DNA from: Paramixta manurensis
GTDB lineage: Bacteria > Pseudomonadota > Gammaproteobacteria > Enterobacterales > Enterobacteriaceae
Assembly (NCBI RefSeq): GCF_013285385.1
Contig: NZ_CP054212.1
Coordinates: forward strand, 1,798,001 to 1,862,000
Reading direction: 5' to 3'
DNA: 64,000 nucleotides
Under the pieces are notes generated by a model, which was not told the origin of the DNA, made no database searches, and saw nothing but the letters and a program-made list of their open reading frames with translations. Shown piece after piece: positions 8,330 to 16,216 of this stretch (positions are counted from its first letter, which is position 1; the number at the start of each line of letters is the position of its first letter). A program made the position numbers and the translations under genes.

Positions 8330-8800
8330 ATGGCACAGCATTTAAGTAGTGAAGCAGTAAAACTCAATCGTGAAGAAACCCTTTGGCTAATCCCCTGGCT
8401 GGAAAAATGGGGTGCCTGGATCTATAGCGGCCGAATCGATCGGCGGCAAAGTAGCGTTATTGCTGGGTTTATGGCGCAAGCAGCAGGCGTGAGCGGCACA
8501 GGGCGGCCATTATGTAATGATGACGAAGGTATATTGATTAATGGTGTTATAGATGAACTTCATCATATTAATAAGCAAGCATGGTCACTATTAATTTGTC
8601 GCTATGCGTTTTGCGCATCTGAAAGAAAACTGGCGGGTTATTATCAGTCCATTTGTGAGCCCCGATTAATGAGCGCTGTGCAAGGCAAACCAAAATATCG
8701 TGTGCCATCATTGGCGACTTGCCGCAGAGAAGTAAATGAAATGTTCTCAGCAATGGAATCTTTTATTTATGTTCGCCTGCAGGCCGCCCTTTCTAAATAA
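8330..8800 (+). CDS. Q-type antiterminator of late genes
   Basis: 156-aa protein resembling the phage antitermination Q family: an N-terminal WLEKWGAWIYSGR segment, then a helical domain (ELHHINKQAWSLLICRYAFCASERKLAGYY) typical of these proteins. Q proteins bind DNA at the late promoter and modify paused RNA polymerase so it passes terminators. The start at 8330 has GGAGG; the earlier in-frame ATG at 8300 has none. Directly downstream are a promoter and two strong terminators before the lysis genes, exactly the arrangement Q acts on. Family call from recognised pattern; role supported by layout. Confidence 0.78.
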   Translation: MAQHLSSEAVKLNREETLWLIPWLEKWGAWIYSGRIDRRQSSVIAGFMAQAAGVSGTGRPLCNDDEGILINGVIDELHHINKQAWSLLICRYAFCASERKLAGYYQSICEPRLMSAVQGKPKYRVPSLATCRREVNEMFSAMESFIYVRLQAALSK

Positions 8801-8824
8801 ATACAACAAAAATAATATAATCTA

Positions 8825-8853
8825 TTGACAGCCTTGGCGTGCTGAGCCATTAT
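8825..8853 (+). promoter_or_regulatory. Late promoter, copy B (pR'-like)
   Basis: TTGACA (8825-8830), 17-bp spacer, CATTAT (8848-8853), close to sigma-70 consensus. Spacer end and downstream block are nearly identical to copy A at 7162-7190. It starts 24 bp after the antiterminator gene and is followed by terminators at 8894 and 9004, so it should drive the lysis and tail genes only when antiterminated. Confidence 0.8.
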
Positions 8854-8893
8854 TTTCACATAAGCTGATAATTCTATCCTGAAATATATTAAC

Positions 8894-8917
8894 AACCCGC
8901 TGCGGCGGGTTTTTTTA
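8894..8917 (+). terminator. First late terminator (tR'-like)
   Basis: Perfect 7-bp stem AACCCGC-TGCG-GCGGGTT (8894-8911) followed by a T tract, about 35 bp past the predicted start of promoter B. Confidence 0.9.
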
Positions 8918-9003
8918 TGGGCGAATAAATAGGTTTTTCCTGATCACATTTACCAGATGATGAATTTTATTATGCGTCTGCAAAGACAACGCTGTTCTTT
9001 TAT

Positions 9004-9025
9004 ACCGGCTCCGGCCGGTTTTTTT
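9004..9025 (+). terminator. Second late terminator
   Basis: Perfect 6-bp stem ACCGGC-TCCG-GCCGGT (9004-9019) followed by a T tract. It lies 45 bp before the first holin gene. Two terminators in series would keep the lytic operon tightly silent. Confidence 0.88.
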
Positions 9026-9069
9026 ATCTCCGTCTTTATCGGCGGAGCACAGCACTATAGGGGAGCAAA

Positions 9070-9450
9070 ATGTCCGATCTTTTTTCAGGCACCACGGTTG
9101 CTGCCAGTGCTCTAACCGGCGTCAGTCTGTTTGGCCTGATGTCATCCTCCGATTATGGCGTTATTTTTGGCGCGTTTGCCGGTGCCGTCTTTTATGTCGC
9201 AACCGCAGCAGAACTGAGTCTGTGGCGGCGTGCGCTCTATTTTTTAGTTTCCTTTATCGTTGGGATTTATGGCGCCGGATTGATAGGCGCCAAATTGGCA
9301 AGCCTGACGCATTACAACGATAAGCCACTGGATGCATTAGGTGCGGTGCTCCTTTCGGCGCTGGCGATCAAAATACTGACGTTCGTCTTTGAACAGGATC
9401 TGGCTGCGTGGCTGCGGCGCTGGACGGGAGGAGATCGTGATCATAAGTAA
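9070..9450 (+). CDS. Holin-like membrane protein 1
   Basis: 126-aa protein with about three to four hydrophobic segments (near 12-35, 45-75, 90-112) and a charged C terminus, in the classic position before an endolysin. A GGGG site precedes ATG. Putative phage holin: it would form membrane lesions that release the endolysin to the wall. It overlaps the next gene, a second small membrane protein; such pairs are common in enterobacterial prophages, and which of the two is the holin and which an accessory or antiholin cannot be told. Confidence 0.75.
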   Translation: MSDLFSGTTVAASALTGVSLFGLMSSSDYGVIFGAFAGAVFYVATAAELSLWRRALYFLVSFIVGIYGAGLIGAKLASLTHYNDKPLDALGAVLLSALAIKILTFVFEQDLAAWLRRWTGGDRDHK

Positions 9451-9709
9451 TCCACTGGTGTTCATTAATGTGGTGATCAGCAGCGCAATTGTTTTGCGCC
9501 TGATGCTCTATCGCAAACCCACCGGGAAACATAACCGCCAGGCCGCGTGGCTCGCCTGGTGCCTGATTGTCGCTTATGGCTCGGTGCCGTTTCGTTTTGC
9601 TTTTCATTGCGATCTCCAAACTCACTGGTCGACATTGACCGTTAACCTCATTCTCTGCGTGGCGATTTTTCGTAATCGGGGAAATGTTGCGCGGCTGTTT
9701 TGTTCCTGA
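9437..9709 (+). CDS. Holin-like membrane protein 2
   Basis: Small membrane protein of 90 aa starting at GTG (9437) inside the end of the first holin gene, with GGAGG upstream. It has three hydrophobic stretches (near 8-22, 35-55, 68-82) separated by basic turns, a layout seen in the P2-type holin-like family often found beside a first holin. Probably the partner of the preceding gene in timing lysis. A longer upstream frame lacks a ribosome site. Confidence 0.7.
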   Translation: MIISNPLVFINVVISSAIVLRLMLYRKPTGKHNRQAAWLAWCLIVAYGSVPFRFAFHCDLQTHWSTLTVNLILCVAIFRNRGNVARLFCS

Positions 9710-9716
9710 GGGCAGT

Positions 9717-10328
9717 ATGAATCCAACACAATTTCAGCAGGCTACGGGCACTGGCGCAGAACTGGCTGCGCGCTGGTGTCCTTCTATTAATGTAGCCATG
9801 ACGTTTTTCAATATTTCTCACCCTCTGCAACAGGCGCAATTTATTGCACAAATTGGCCATGAATCGGCAGGTTTTACTCAACTCAGCGAAAACTTCAACT
9901 ATACGCCAACGGCTTTGATGAGCACTTTCGGAAAACGCATCTCTGATTACCAGGCGCAAATGTTGGGGCGAACGTCAGAGCACCCGGCGAGACAGGTGGC
10001 TATTGCAAACTTGGTTTATGCCGGGCGGATGGGGAATAAAAGTAGCAATGATGGCTGGAAATATCGAGGGCGCGGGCTGATTCAGATAACCGGTCTGAAT
10101 AATTACCTTGCCTGCGGCGAGGCGCTGCACATTGATCTGGTCGCCGAACCCGAAAAACTGGAATGTGATAATTATGCCGCCTTATCCGCCGCATGGTTCT
10201 TTACCCATAACGGTTGCTTAGCGTACGCCGAAAATACCAAACGCGTAACGCGCTTAATTAATCCGGCACTACAGGGTCTTGCCGATCGATTACAGCGTTT
10301 TAACCAAGCGAAGGCGGCGCTGGCATGA
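9717..10328 (+). CDS. Endolysin, glycoside hydrolase family 19
   Basis: Phage lysozyme of the chitinase-like GH19 family, 203 aa, cutting peptidoglycan glycan strands during lysis. Catalytic glutamates are expected at Glu49 (IGHESAGF) and Glu58 (SENFNYT); the later YRGRGLIQITGLNNY segment is the conserved substrate cleft. No signal peptide or membrane anchor is seen, so release depends on the holins. ATG at 9717 has GAGG upstream. Its stop overlaps the Rz start (ATGA at 10325), so the two are coupled. Confidence 0.93.
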   Translation: MNPTQFQQATGTGAELAARWCPSINVAMTFFNISHPLQQAQFIAQIGHESAGFTQLSENFNYTPTALMSTFGKRISDYQAQMLGRTSEHPARQVAIANLVYAGRMGNKSSNDGWKYRGRGLIQITGLNNYLACGEALHIDLVAEPEKLECDNYAALSAAWFFTHNGCLAYAENTKRVTRLINPALQGLADRLQRFNQAKAALA

Positions 10329-10798
10329 ATAGCCTCTCCCTGGCCCTGTGGCTAAAAACACACTGGCGCGGCCTGCTGTGGATGATGCTGTTACTGATGG
10401 TCATTGCCAGCACCTGCCTGATTAGCCATTACCACCAACGTGCGATCGCGGCGGAAAGCAAAATGCAGACACAACTAACGCTGATTAATGACCTGCGACA
10501 GCAGCAAGCTAATGCTGCCGCGATTGATATGCACTATACCCAGGAGTTATCGGATGCGAGGAAGACTATTGACCAGCTTCAACATGATGTTATTGCTGGC
10601 CGCCAGCGGTTGCAGCTCAACGCCACCTGCCGGAAACCTTCAACCGCCGCCGCCACCGGCGTGGATGATGATGCCAGGCCCCGACTTACTGACGCCGCTC
10701 AACGGGATTATTTCACCCTCCGCGAGCGTATTGCCACCGCAACCCAACAAATAGCCGGTTTGCAGGCCTATATCCGCGCCATGCGGGCATTACCCTGA
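10325..10798 (+). CDS. Inner-membrane spanin (Rz)
   Basis: 157-aa i-spanin with one N-terminal transmembrane helix (about 14-36) and a long periplasmic coiled coil. It resembles lambda Rz, including the segments AIDMHYTQELSDA, DVIAGRQRLQ and DYFTLRERI. It would join the outer-membrane lipoprotein Rz1, encoded inside it in another frame, to fuse inner and outer membranes as the last step of lysis. Its retention means particle release from a Gram-negative host is kept. Confidence 0.93.
   Translation: MNSLSLALWLKTHWRGLLWMMLLLMVIASTCLISHYHQRAIAAESKMQTQLTLINDLRQQQANAAAIDMHYTQELSDARKTIDQLQHDVIAGRQRLQLNATCRKPSTAAATGVDDDARPRLTDAAQRDYFTLRERIATATQQIAGLQAYIRAMRALP
10554..10754 (+). CDS. Outer-membrane spanin lipoprotein (Rz1), nested in Rz
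   Basis: 66-aa lipoprotein encoded entirely inside Rz in the alternative frame, as in lambda. ATG at 10554 has AGGAG upstream. It has a basic N terminus, a hydrophobic stretch and a lipobox ending at the cysteine of LAASGC, followed by a proline-rich mature part with five consecutive prolines, a hallmark of Rz1. A longer frame from 10488 has no suitable start. Works with Rz as a two-part spanin. Confidence 0.87.
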   Translation: MRGRLLTSFNMMLLLAASGCSSTPPAGNLQPPPPPAWMMMPGPDLLTPLNGIISPSASVLPPQPNK

Positions 10799-10907
10799 TT
10801 AACTGCCAGATCATCCATTTTCGGCAGGATACTTTGCTTTAGTCAGGAGTATGTCCGCTCTAATTCATAAAGTTACACTGCGAATATTCACGTTAGGATA
10901 CTAAATA

Positions 10908-11291
10908 ATGAGCCAGACCTTATACGAGGCTAAACCACCGTTGGAAGTGTTTAGACAGATTGCATTAGAATTTGCAGAAATTCCCGATGAAACTATCAAT
11001 GATTATCTTGAGCTATCTACTCTTTTTTTAAGTAATAAAAGTTACGGCGAAGCAAATAATATAGCCTTGGCACTTATGTCAGGCCATATGATGGCATCAT
11101 TGGGCTGTTTCTCCAAAGAGAGTTTTACTTCCACTGCCAGAGTAATTTCCCGTACTGAAGGAGATTTATCAATTTCTTATGAGAGTATTTCTAATGACAC
11201 AGATTACCTTTCTACGACAAGTTATGGAAATCTACTATTGCTGCTCGAGGAACGTATGGTTGGGGATAATAGCTCTGAAAGTGAAAAATGA
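10908..11291 (+). CDS. DUF4054-like neck/connector protein
   Basis: 127 aa, cytoplasmic, mostly helical; the pattern (IALEFAEIPDETINDYLELS, later NNIALALMSGHMMA) fits DUF4054, found in small myoviruses between head and tail genes and thought to be a head-completion or connector protein. It is the first structural gene here and visibly AT-richer than the lysis genes. In a headless particle it would cap the top of the tail or be a leftover. Family call is from pattern only. Confidence 0.6.
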   Translation: MSQTLYEAKPPLEVFRQIALEFAEIPDETINDYLELSTLFLSNKSYGEANNIALALMSGHMMASLGCFSKESFTSTARVISRTEGDLSISYESISNDTDYLSTTSYGNLLLLLEERMVGDNSSESEK

Positions 11292-11338
11292 ACGTGGAAA
11301 TTACCCAAAATTAGCCAAGAATGAAAGGGGTTAATAGT

Positions 11339-11695
11339 ATGGATTCGTTCCGCAGGCCTTTGAGCGTATTAACACCATTGCCAGGTGTTTTTTTTGGTGC
11401 CTACGAAAATGGAGAATGGAAAGATAATGGTGGGGTAAAATCTACAGTTTATTTTTCGGTGCAACCACTTAATAAAAATGGAGGGCTAGAATCCTTGCCA
11501 GAAGGTAGGCGGGTTAATGATTATTATCGGCTGTATAGCGATGCGAAATTGCAAGTGATTGGTGACGGTGAAAATTTTCAACCTGCCATTGTCACTATCG
11601 ATGAGTTTGAGTATGAACTAACATATCGGGAGACTTGGCAGAGCGGAATTATACCGCATTATAAATACTATGCAGTAAGGAAATACGATGGCTGA
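11339..11695 (+). CDS. Phage neck/tail-completion protein, 118 aa
   Basis: Compact beta-rich protein with the start at 11339 supported by AAAGGGG nine bases upstream; an earlier ATG at 11321 is less likely. I do not recognise a named family. It lies between the DUF4054-like gene and the neck terminator, a slot usually holding a small head-tail joining or tail-completion protein, and overlaps the next gene by 8 bp. Assignment is by position. Confidence 0.55.
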   Translation: MDSFRRPLSVLTPLPGVFFGAYENGEWKDNGGVKSTVYFSVQPLNKNGGLESLPEGRRVNDYYRLYSDAKLQVIGDGENFQPAIVTIDEFEYELTYRETWQSGIIPHYKYYAVRKYDG

Positions 11696-12194
11696 CTTTA
11701 TCGAGTCTGTTACCGAAACGCTATTTTCAAATATCATCAATATTCCTGTTGTACGTGCTAATCAGAATGGGCCGCGGCCAAAATTACCTTATGCCAGCTA
11801 TCAGATAACTGCCTGTAAAACAGTAGGAAGTGACGAGTATGGAGAAATAGATGATGACGGGGTTATACAAATTAAAGGAGTTCGTGAAGGTACGATAATG
11901 GTGAACTTTTTTGGCGCCGATGCCAAAGAAATTGCCGGAGACTTAGTCAATTGCATTAAAAAAATATCATCGCGAGAATTAATGCGGAAGTTAAAGCTAG
12001 TTATCAGTAATACTGGCAACGTATCTGATATCACTGCATTACGTGATGATATGCATTTTGAAACAATGGCTAATGTAGAACTGACTTTTAGGTATACCTG
12101 TCTTTATACCGATCATGTGGGAATTATTGAAACTGTTGACGCAGCCAGTACGGTTGGCAAAGAACCTATACATCAAGTTATTACCATTGACTAA
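11688..12194 (+). CDS. Tail terminator (neck gp12-like) protein
   Basis: 168 aa. The pattern RANQNGPRPKLPYASYQI near the N terminus and the beta-rich C terminus match the phage neck terminator domain (LIC_12616/gp12-like), which closes the end of the tail tube and stops polymerisation. It directly precedes the sheath gene. A terminator protein is needed to finish a tail without a head, so its retention fits a tailocin. Confidence 0.7.
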   Translation: MADFIESVTETLFSNIINIPVVRANQNGPRPKLPYASYQITACKTVGSDEYGEIDDDGVIQIKGVREGTIMVNFFGADAKEIAGDLVNCIKKISSRELMRKLKLVISNTGNVSDITALRDDMHFETMANVELTFRYTCLYTDHVGIIETVDAASTVGKEPIHQVITID

Positions 12195-12208
12195 TACGGA
12201 GTATTTAA

Positions 12209-13573
12209 ATGTCATCTCTTAACCAAATTGCTAGTGTTGATATTAATCTTAATACCGCAACGGTAGGAAAAGCTAACTTTGGCATCCCGTTAGTTGTATC
12301 GCCAACGACTGCGTTCGGTGAACGTGTTCGGCGGTATTCGAGTTATTCATCCGCTGTTTCAGATCAGCTTGATTCTCATACGCTCTCTGCTTTACAGGCG
12401 GTATTTAGTCAGACACCTCGACCAAAGCAAGCCTACGTTGGACGTCGTGATGCAGCTACAATTGTGGTAGTGCCAAAAGATAGTAGCCCGATTGAAGGTG
12501 AAATTTATTCTTTCACTGTTAACGGTACAGAAATCAGTTATACCGCAATGAAAGACGACACGCTTGATTTGGTTGCTACTGGCCTAAGTGAGGCAATGGG
12601 ATCTGAGGTTGAAATTACTGATTTTTTTAACGCTCCAACTGTCTCCGAAGGGAAAGTTACATTAACAGTCAAAAATCATCCAGAAAGCACACTAACCCTT
12701 TTTGGTAAAGATAATGTAAGCATCCAGTCTATTGGTGCAACTGATAACCTTGCTTCCGATATGGATAAAATTAAGGCAGAAGATAATACCTGGTATGGCT
12801 GGTCATTAGTCGAGTTAAACGATGATTTGATCACTCAGGGAGCATCCTGGACGGAAACGCAAAATAAGTTATTTTTTGCACGTTCAAATACTGCTTCCAT
12901 TTGGTCAGCTGACAGTGATGACCTTGCTAGCCAACTTATGGGAAAACAATATCTGCGAACTGTATTAATTGCCGATAAATTCGCAGCTACGCAATATCCT
13001 GATGCTGCAGTCATGGGACGCTTCTTTACCAAGGATCCGGGAGAGGCGGTGTTTGCTCTGAAGTCGCTAGTGACGATCGCGGATAGTAAATTTACAGATA
13101 CAGAAAAAGCTAACATCATCAAAAAAAATGCCAATACTTATGAACAATACAGTGACGGAATCTATCTTTTCGGGGTAGGTACTGAACAAAAACCATCTGG
13201 TCGTGTAGTTTCCGGCGAGTGGATTGATGTAGTACGCGATCGTGATTGGCTAACTGACGATATCCAGACTTCTCTGGCGAGTGTGAAAGTTCGCAATGGA
13301 AAAATCCCCTATACCAACGTAGGTATTGCATTAATTATCAATACACTTCGCGCTCGGCTCGCTAATGCTCAAATTCAAGGTGTAATCGCACCAGATGAAA
13401 AAAATAGTGCAGGGGAAACCGTCCCTGGCTTCAAAATCGATTATCCAAATGCAGCGGATATTGATGCAGATACAAAAGCTTCTCGAATCCTCTATATCAG
13501 CTTTATTGGGTTACTTTCCGGCGCAGTTCAATTGACTCAAATTGATGGCACTCTTTCTTACGATTATCAATAA
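12209..13573 (+). CDS. Contractile tail sheath protein (DUF3383)
   Basis: 454-aa sheath subunit whose ring stack contracts to drive the tube through the target envelope. The SLNQIASVDINLNTATVGK opening and the VVRDRDWLTDDIQTSL region near residue 340 are typical of DUF3383 sheaths. GGAG precedes ATG. Followed at once by the tube gene. A sheath shows this is an R-type (contractile) rather than flexible F-type particle. Confidence 0.9.
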   Translation: MSSLNQIASVDINLNTATVGKANFGIPLVVSPTTAFGERVRRYSSYSSAVSDQLDSHTLSALQAVFSQTPRPKQAYVGRRDAATIVVVPKDSSPIEGEIYSFTVNGTEISYTAMKDDTLDLVATGLSEAMGSEVEITDFFNAPTVSEGKVTLTVKNHPESTLTLFGKDNVSIQSIGATDNLASDMDKIKAEDNTWYGWSLVELNDDLITQGASWTETQNKLFFARSNTASIWSADSDDLASQLMGKQYLRTVLIADKFAATQYPDAAVMGRFFTKDPGEAVFALKSLVTIADSKFTDTEKANIIKKNANTYEQYSDGIYLFGVGTEQKPSGRVVSGEWIDVVRDRDWLTDDIQTSLASVKVRNGKIPYTNVGIALIINTLRARLANAQIQGVIAPDEKNSAGETVPGFKIDYPNAADIDADTKASRILYISFIGLLSGAVQLTQIDGTLSYDYQ

Positions 13574-13584
13574 GGAGAATTTAA

Positions 13585-14034
13585 ATGGCAGCTAACTATA
13601 GCTTATCAGGCACTTTTGATGGTTCTGAAGTTCATGTAATTATTGGAACAGTGCCTCTATCAGGATTTTCAGATGGTGATTCAATTACTGCTACTCGTTC
13701 GGGCGATTTATTTACTAAACGCTCAGGGTTAGATGGTTCAACCGGTCGCTCTAAAAATACTGACAAATCAGGGACAATTGAAGTTCGGTTATTATCAACC
13801 AGTGCAGCAAATGACGCGCTTTCATTATTGATGAATATGGATAGTCTTGGGCTTGAAGGTGATGCTGTTTTTCCGATTAGCGTGGTAGATATGTCAGGTC
13901 GTACTGTTATCTCTGGCAGTGAATGCTGGTTACAGACGCCTCCATCTGTAGCTTTCTCAACTAATGCTGTTGGGGAAAGGGCTTGGGTATTCGCTGCTGC
14001 ATCTCTACAACTCTATGTCGGTGGCAATAATTAA
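13585..14034 (+). CDS. Tail tube protein (DUF3277/PhiTE type)
   Basis: 149-aa beta-rich tube subunit. The sequence around residues 30-55 (SGFSDGDSITATRSGDLFTKRSG in outline) is characteristic of the small-myovirus tube family, and it follows the sheath gene directly, with AAGGAG before its ATG. It stacks as hexameric rings inside the sheath. 10 bp upstream of the chaperone gene. Confidence 0.85.
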   Translation: MAANYSLSGTFDGSEVHVIIGTVPLSGFSDGDSITATRSGDLFTKRSGLDGSTGRSKNTDKSGTIEVRLLSTSAANDALSLLMNMDSLGLEGDAVFPISVVDMSGRTVISGSECWLQTPPSVAFSTNAVGERAWVFAAASLQLYVGGNN

Positions 14035-14044
14035 GGTGGGATAA

Positions 14045-14476
14045 ATGGAACGTTATAATTTCGTGATCGGGGAAAAAGAGTTTTCTGCTATAAAAGTAAA
14101 CGCCTTTTCTGCTGCCCGCCACTTAGTAAAGTTAAAAACCTTACTCGATAAAGGACTCGCTCAGGGGACGGAGGCAAATGCTATCGCATTACTTTCCGGC
14201 GTCGATGAAAAAACTCTGGAGACAGTCATTATGCCAATCTTACGTGACGCGCTAGTAACCTGTACAACGGATAACGTGAAACTAGATAATGAGCAAAATG
14301 TTAATCGGGTATTTACAGCGGATACGCTTTTCGATTTCTTTGACGTTATCTGGGAGGTACTAAAGCTGAATTTCGCCCCTTTTTTCACTCGAGTCTTGAA
14401 CCTGTTTGGACTGAACCCGGGAGATCTTACCGATCGGGTAAATATGCTGGCAGCAAAAGACCAGATGGGAAATTAA
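14045..14476 (+). CDS. Tail assembly chaperone, short form (G-like)
   Basis: 143-aa helical protein in the tail-chaperone position between tube and tape-measure genes. It would bind and protect the tape measure during assembly. The frame ends at TAA (14474-14476) right after the slippery heptamer GGGAAAT (14467-14473), so a fraction of ribosomes should slip by -1 and make the longer form described separately. Function by position and frameshift arrangement; sequence family not named. Confidence 0.82.
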   Translation: MERYNFVIGEKEFSAIKVNAFSAARHLVKLKTLLDKGLAQGTEANAIALLSGVDEKTLETVIMPILRDALVTCTTDNVKLDNEQNVNRVFTADTLFDFFDVIWEVLKLNFAPFFTRVLNLFGLNPGDLTDRVNMLAAKDQMGN

Positions 14477-14634
14477 GGGATGACGTAACTGCGGAATGGT
14501 TGGTATGGCGCCCAATAATGCGGCAGATGTGTACCGTTGAGGGCGTCAAATCTGGCCAGGTTTCTGTCGAAGACATCATCAAGCTGAATGGTCTCATTGA
14601 TATGGTGGACTATTACAGCCAGCCGGAAGAGTAA
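14045..14634 (+). CDS. Tail assembly chaperone, -1 frameshift product (GT-like)
   Basis: If ribosomes slip one base back on G-GGA-AAT (14467-14473), the -1 frame runs open from GGG AAA TTA AGG GAT to the TAA at 14632-14634, adding about 55 residues (RDDVTAEWLVWRPIMRQM, then VEDIIKLNG, ending SQPEE). The extension is protein-like, has no start codon with a ribosome site of its own near its beginning, and stops 2 bp before the tape-measure ATG. This copies the lambda gpG/gpGT arrangement, whose slip site is GGGAAAG. Frameshifting is predicted, not shown. Confidence 0.78.
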
Positions 14635-14636
14635 GT

Positions 14637-16214
14637 ATGCTCATACGTGAACTTTTAGTCCGTCTGGGCCTGACCGGTGGCGAAGCCACCGGTCGCGACC
14701 TGGATAAAATTGATGTGAAAGTTAACCAACTCATGGATAGTTTTCGCAGTCTTAGTGGTGTGCTTAGCAGCGTGTTATCTGTCGTTAATATTGCGGATGA
14801 GATGCAATTATTGGAGTTTCGGTTGGGTAAAGTGATCACTACTACTAATGGTGGCGCTGAAGCAATGGATAACCTTTCAAAACATGCCAATGATGCGAGA
14901 GTGAATATTGAAGCATATGCTGATGTTTATAGCCAAATGGGAGCGGCTACACATGGGCTTATCAAATCTCAGCAAGATTTACTCAATATTACCGACTCGG
15001 TCGAGATGGGGCTCCAACTCGCAGGTGCAAGCACTCAGCAAACTACCAATGTAATAATGCAGCTAACGCAGGCCATGGCGGTAGGTAAATTACAATGGTC
15101 TGATATGCAAGTCATCATGCAAAACTCTGAAGGTTTTGCCTCCCGTCTGGCGGCTTCTCTGGGAACGTCACTAGATCAAATGGCAAAAGCCGCCCAGGGA
15201 GAAGGCAGTAGTATTAGCAGTGATAGAGTCATAAATGCATTGCGTAATATATCAAGTGGAGTAAAGGAAGAGTTTTCTTCTATGCCAATGACATTTGAAC
15301 AAGGAATGACGGTGGTTGCTAATCGCTGGGATATGTTTATCCATCGCCTGAGTCGCAGCACGGCGATTGTTCCCCTGATAGCAAATGATTTTCTGTGGTT
15401 GGCTGATAAGGTTGAATACATATTTGATCAGATTATTAATGCATTAGGTGGTGCAGAAAATGCAGTGAAATGGCTGAGTGTTGCTTTTGGCGCTGCTGGA
15501 TTGGTTGGTATTATCGGGGCCGCCTCTACCGCTTTTACGGCGCTTATTTCACCTGTGGGGCTAATTATTGCTGGCCTGATATTACTTTACGGTGCCGCTG
15601 AGAATGTTTATCGATGGTTTAAGAAACAGCCTTCTCTATTGGATGATTTTATCGGCCCTGCAGAAAAATATCATGACGAAATAGATGGAATCACTAAAGG
15701 GCTTGATGATTTAGCAGAGATAGCTAAGTTTGCTCTTCGTATGCTTGAGAATCTTAAAAATTTTATGAACTCGTTTCAGGATTCGGCGCAAAGCCTTGGT
15801 GACAAGCTTGGAACAACGAAAGTAGCGCCCTGGATCAAACAAAAGTTAGGTTGGTTTATTGATGATCTTAGTGGCTGGGCCTCTCAGGCTAATGAGCAAA
15901 CATATGGCGTTTTTGATGTGCCAAAGATGTGGAATGATATGCTGAGTAGAATCAGGGAAAGTAATCGTAATTCACAAGTTCCCGTAGCTAGTTCAGTAAA
16001 TAATATGAGTGTTGACACTGGCTTCTGGAAAATGCAAGGAACGTTAGGAGCTAAATCTAATTCGGTTACTATTTCAATAGGTACAATAAGCGTGCCGCCG
16101 GGTACAACGCAAGAACAGATGAGCTATTTGAATGATGTCGGACTAGAAGTTTTTAATGACGTTGGCTATAGGCTGGGATCATTAGGCGATGATATGAATT
16201 TTAATAGGGGGTAA
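14637..16214 (+). CDS. Tail tape measure protein
   Basis: 525 aa, setting tail length. The N-terminal tape-measure domain spans about 60-200 (NIEAYADVYSQMG, LNITDSVEMGLQLAGAST), hydrophobic segments occur near 275-320, and amphipathic helices follow. It is short for a phage; by the usual rule of roughly 0.15 nm per residue the tail would be well under 100 nm, as expected for a compact particle. ATG is 2 bp after the chaperone frameshift ORF. Confidence 0.88.
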   Translation: MLIRELLVRLGLTGGEATGRDLDKIDVKVNQLMDSFRSLSGVLSSVLSVVNIADEMQLLEFRLGKVITTTNGGAEAMDNLSKHANDARVNIEAYADVYSQMGAATHGLIKSQQDLLNITDSVEMGLQLAGASTQQTTNVIMQLTQAMAVGKLQWSDMQVIMQNSEGFASRLAASLGTSLDQMAKAAQGEGSSISSDRVINALRNISSGVKEEFSSMPMTFEQGMTVVANRWDMFIHRLSRSTAIVPLIANDFLWLADKVEYIFDQIINALGGAENAVKWLSVAFGAAGLVGIIGAASTAFTALISPVGLIIAGLILLYGAAENVYRWFKKQPSLLDDFIGPAEKYHDEIDGITKGLDDLAEIAKFALRMLENLKNFMNSFQDSAQSLGDKLGTTKVAPWIKQKLGWFIDDLSGWASQANEQTYGVFDVPKMWNDMLSRIRESNRNSQVPVASSVNNMSVDTGFWKMQGTLGAKSNSVTISIGTISVPPGTTQEQMSYLNDVGLEVFNDVGYRLGSLGDDMNFNRG

Positions 16215-16216
16215 GA

